64,000 nucleotides of DNA, from positions 62,001 to 126,000 of the forward strand of contig JACRHD010000025.1 in the NCBI GenBank assembly GCA_016234115.1, in the 5' to 3' direction. Below the pieces are notes generated by a model that worked only from the letters and a program-made list of their open reading frames with translations, was not told the DNA's origin and ran no database searches. The stretch is from Nitrospirota bacterium (GTDB taxonomy: Bacteria; Nitrospirota; Thermodesulfovibrionia; UBA6902). Positions 62,431-64,000 of the stretch are shown here, piece by piece. A program made the position numbers and the translations under genes. Within the stretch, counting starts at the first letter, position 1. The number at the start of each line of letters is the position of its first letter.

Positions 62431-62637
62431 ATGCGCTATTTTGATGTCATGTTCAGATTCGGCGGGTTTTTCGGACTGCTCATCATGATTGCCGACGTAT
62501 GGGCGATAGTCAATATCTCCCAGAGCCGCGTCTCCAAAGGCTCCAGGGTCTTCTGGATCGTGCTCGTCCTTGCCCTGCCGATAGTGGGGTTTATTATCTG
62601 GCTGTTTGCGGGTCCGCGGGGGGAAGAGGGAACCTGA
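62431..62637 (+). CDS. PLDc_N domain small membrane protein
   Basis: A 68-residue protein with two membrane helices. VWAIVNISQSRVSKGSRVFWIVLVLALPIVGFIIWLFAGPR matches the phospholipase D N-terminal (PLDc_N) domain found alone in many genomes. Function unknown. It is read towards the rubrerythrin-like gene with 3 bp between stops. Confidence 0.82.
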   Translation: MRYFDVMFRFGGFFGLLIMIADVWAIVNISQSRVSKGSRVFWIVLVLALPIVGFIIWLFAGPRGEEGT

Positions 62638-62640
62638 CCC

Positions 62641-63120
62641 CTAATACTCTTCCAGGTGATACCACTCCGGATTTTCGAGCCACATCTCAGGACGCGAGAC
62701 AAAGTCGATTATATTTTCAAGTATAAAGTAATGCTTTTTCTCTTCGTCGGCAATCCTGACGAATATCGCCTTCTTTGACGCCTCCACCTCATTCGCCTTT
62801 GCGAGATAAAAATCCCGGCTCTGTTTCTCGATACCCTGGGCCTTTCTGTAGAGCTCCGTCTGCGAGACGTCAACGGAAGTCTCTTTTTCCTCCCACATCT
62901 TTATAAAGACGTTTTTCACATTGGCCAATATCTCCGTGTCCGTGTCAGGAAGGCCCTCGTTCTTTTTCATGCTCTGAAACAGATTATAATGCTTCACCTC
63001 GGCGCCGGCCAGCATCGTGAGTATTCGTTTGAGCCCGGCGTTCGTCGTCTTTTGCGCAAGGTCCCGGTAATAATTTTCACCGTCTTTTTCCATCTTCATG
63101 GCGTAATCATATATGTCCAT
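62641..63120 (-). CDS. Rubrerythrin/ferritin-like di-iron protein
   Basis: A 159-residue four-helix protein. The Glu and ExxH motifs (KDGENYYRDLA, AGAEVKHYNLF, RDFYLAKANEVE, ADEEKKHYFIL) provide ligands for a di-iron site. It lacks the C-terminal rubredoxin domain. A role in peroxide stress is likely. The ATG at 63120 has GGGGGAG upstream and lies 10 bp after nth, so the two are co-transcribed. Confidence 0.85.
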   Translation of the reverse strand: MDIYDYAMKMEKDGENYYRDLAQKTTNAGLKRILTMLAGAEVKHYNLFQSMKKNEGLPDTDTEILANVKNVFIKMWEEKETSVDVSQTELYRKAQGIEKQSRDFYLAKANEVEASKKAIFVRIADEEKKHYFILENIIDFVSRPEMWLENPEWYHLEEY

Positions 63121-63130
63121 TGTGCTCCCC

Positions 63131-63793
63131 CTATATATTCCTCGACGGACAGATTTCATATAAAACGCACTCCCTGTGTTTCGGCTTCTTTGCCTGGCAA
63201 ATCCTCCTGCCGTGAAATATCAGAAGATGAGAAAGCGTCCCCCATTCGTCCTGGGGAGTTATGCTCACAAGGTCTTTTTCGATCTTGACCGGGTCTTCGT
63301 TTTTTGTGAGTCCGAGCCTGTACGCGACCCTTTTGACATGAGTATCGACGGCCACTCCCTCATTTATGCCGAAGGCGTTAAACAGGATTATATTGGCCGT
63401 CTTCCTTGCCACGCCGGGCAATTCCACGAGCTCCTCCATAGTGCGGGGGACTTCAGAGTTGAACTTCTCTAAAATCATCTTTGCGGAGCCCTGGATGTTC
63501 TTTGCCTTGTTCCTGTAGAAATTGACGGAGCTGATGTCCTTCTGAAGCTCCTCAAGCGGGGCTTCGGCGTAGTGCCTTACGGATTTATATTTACTGAACA
63601 GCTCCTTTGTGACCTTGTTGACGTGCGCATCAGTCGTTTGGGCGGACAGGATTGTAGCGGCAAGTAGCTCAAAAGGGGTCCTGAAAGTGAGCTCGGTGCC
63701 GACGTCCGAATATTCTCCCTTCAGTCGCTCAAGGACCTCCGATACTTTTTCCTGAATTTTCATATGGCTTATGCCGGTTACCGCGCTGTCCAT
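63131..63793 (-). CDS. nth: Endonuclease III
   Basis: A 220-residue base-excision DNA glycosylase. LPGVARKTANI places K131 as catalytic Lys, VDTHVKR gives D150. The 4Fe-4S motif is C199-X6-H206-X2-C209-X5-C215; the second ligand, Cys in E. coli Nth (C-X6-C-X2-C-X5-C), is His here. The ATG at 63793 has GGGGG at the right distance. Nothing coding is seen from 63794 to the window end. Confidence 0.94.
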   Translation of the reverse strand: MDSAVTGISHMKIQEKVSEVLERLKGEYSDVGTELTFRTPFELLAATILSAQTTDAHVNKVTKELFSKYKSVRHYAEAPLEELQKDISSVNFYRNKAKNIQGSAKMILEKFNSEVPRTMEELVELPGVARKTANIILFNAFGINEGVAVDTHVKRVAYRLGLTKNEDPVKIEKDLVSITPQDEWGTLSHLLIFHGRRICQAKKPKHRECVLYEICPSRNI

Positions 63794-64000
63794 CGGGCCC
63801 CCGATCAATAATAAAATAATGTTACCAGAATAATCATCCTTGTCAAGGAGAGGGGGGATCCCAAATCTACCACCTAACCACAGATGTCACAGAGAAAGTA
63901 ATTGTTATTCAGGAAAAATACCATAATAGCGCCTTTAACTCTGCACACACCGGTATTTATAAAAAATTGTTGCTCTTCGCAATAAGCCCCTGATATCCCG

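Overview
The window comes from a Gram-negative bacterium: it has a complete Tol-Pal envelope module, several lipoproteins with clear lipoboxes, and an ABC-type polysaccharide exporter. The gene style (a split F-type ATP synthase operon with both b and b' subunits, many dispersed intergenic hairpins, HD-GYP signalling, small toxin-antitoxin-like pairs) suggests a Nitrospirota- or deltaproteobacterium-like organism. That placement is an inference and there is no rRNA gene to test it. No tRNA, rRNA, CRISPR array or intact insertion sequence was seen.

Region 1 (1-32.9 kb, all plus strand) is one long surface-polysaccharide locus, mostly with overlapping or abutting genes. It holds a PLP sugar aminotransferase, two formyltransferases, three asparagine-synthase-like amidotransferases, two SAM methyltransferases, a FemAB/GNAT-like transferase, a deacetylase-fold protein, a WbqC-like protein, two radical SAM/SPASM enzymes, two sugar epimerase/dehydratases and at least eight glycosyltransferases. 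It also holds an ABC-2 exporter with two different ATPases for one permease, and a tandem pair of transglutaminase-fold lipoproteins. Together these point to an exported, heavily N-formylated and amidated glycan (O-antigen or capsule) made and exported by the ABC-dependent route.

Region 2 (33-45 kb) is mixed. It holds a DUF5666 lipoprotein, a K+ channel with a regulatory domain, a CCA-adding-type nucleotidyltransferase whose 5' end is tandemly duplicated, a PstS-like binding protein translationally coupled to an HD-GYP phosphodiesterase, and a conserved protein of unknown function. A toxin-antitoxin-like stretch follows (HEPN pair, two HicAB modules in opposite gene order), then a flavin reductase family protein and a truncated nitroreductase.

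Region 3 (45.2-51.5 kb, minus) is atpF'-atpF-atpH-atpA-atpG-atpD-atpC without the a and c subunits. Nearly every gap between its genes carries an inverted repeat, and most arms are built from degenerate 7-bp units. Region 4 (51.9-56.6 kb, plus) is tolQ-tolR-tolA-like-tolB-pal-cpoB; the TolB signal peptide itself is encoded by such heptanucleotide arrays.

Region 5 (56.8-63.8 kb) holds a beta-propeller lipoprotein, a nucleotidyltransferase/small-protein pair, higA with a beheaded higB, a UvrD/PcrA helicase, a ParB-like protein, a PLDc_N membrane peptide, a rubrerythrin-like protein, and an endonuclease III whose 4Fe-4S motif has His in place of the second Cys.
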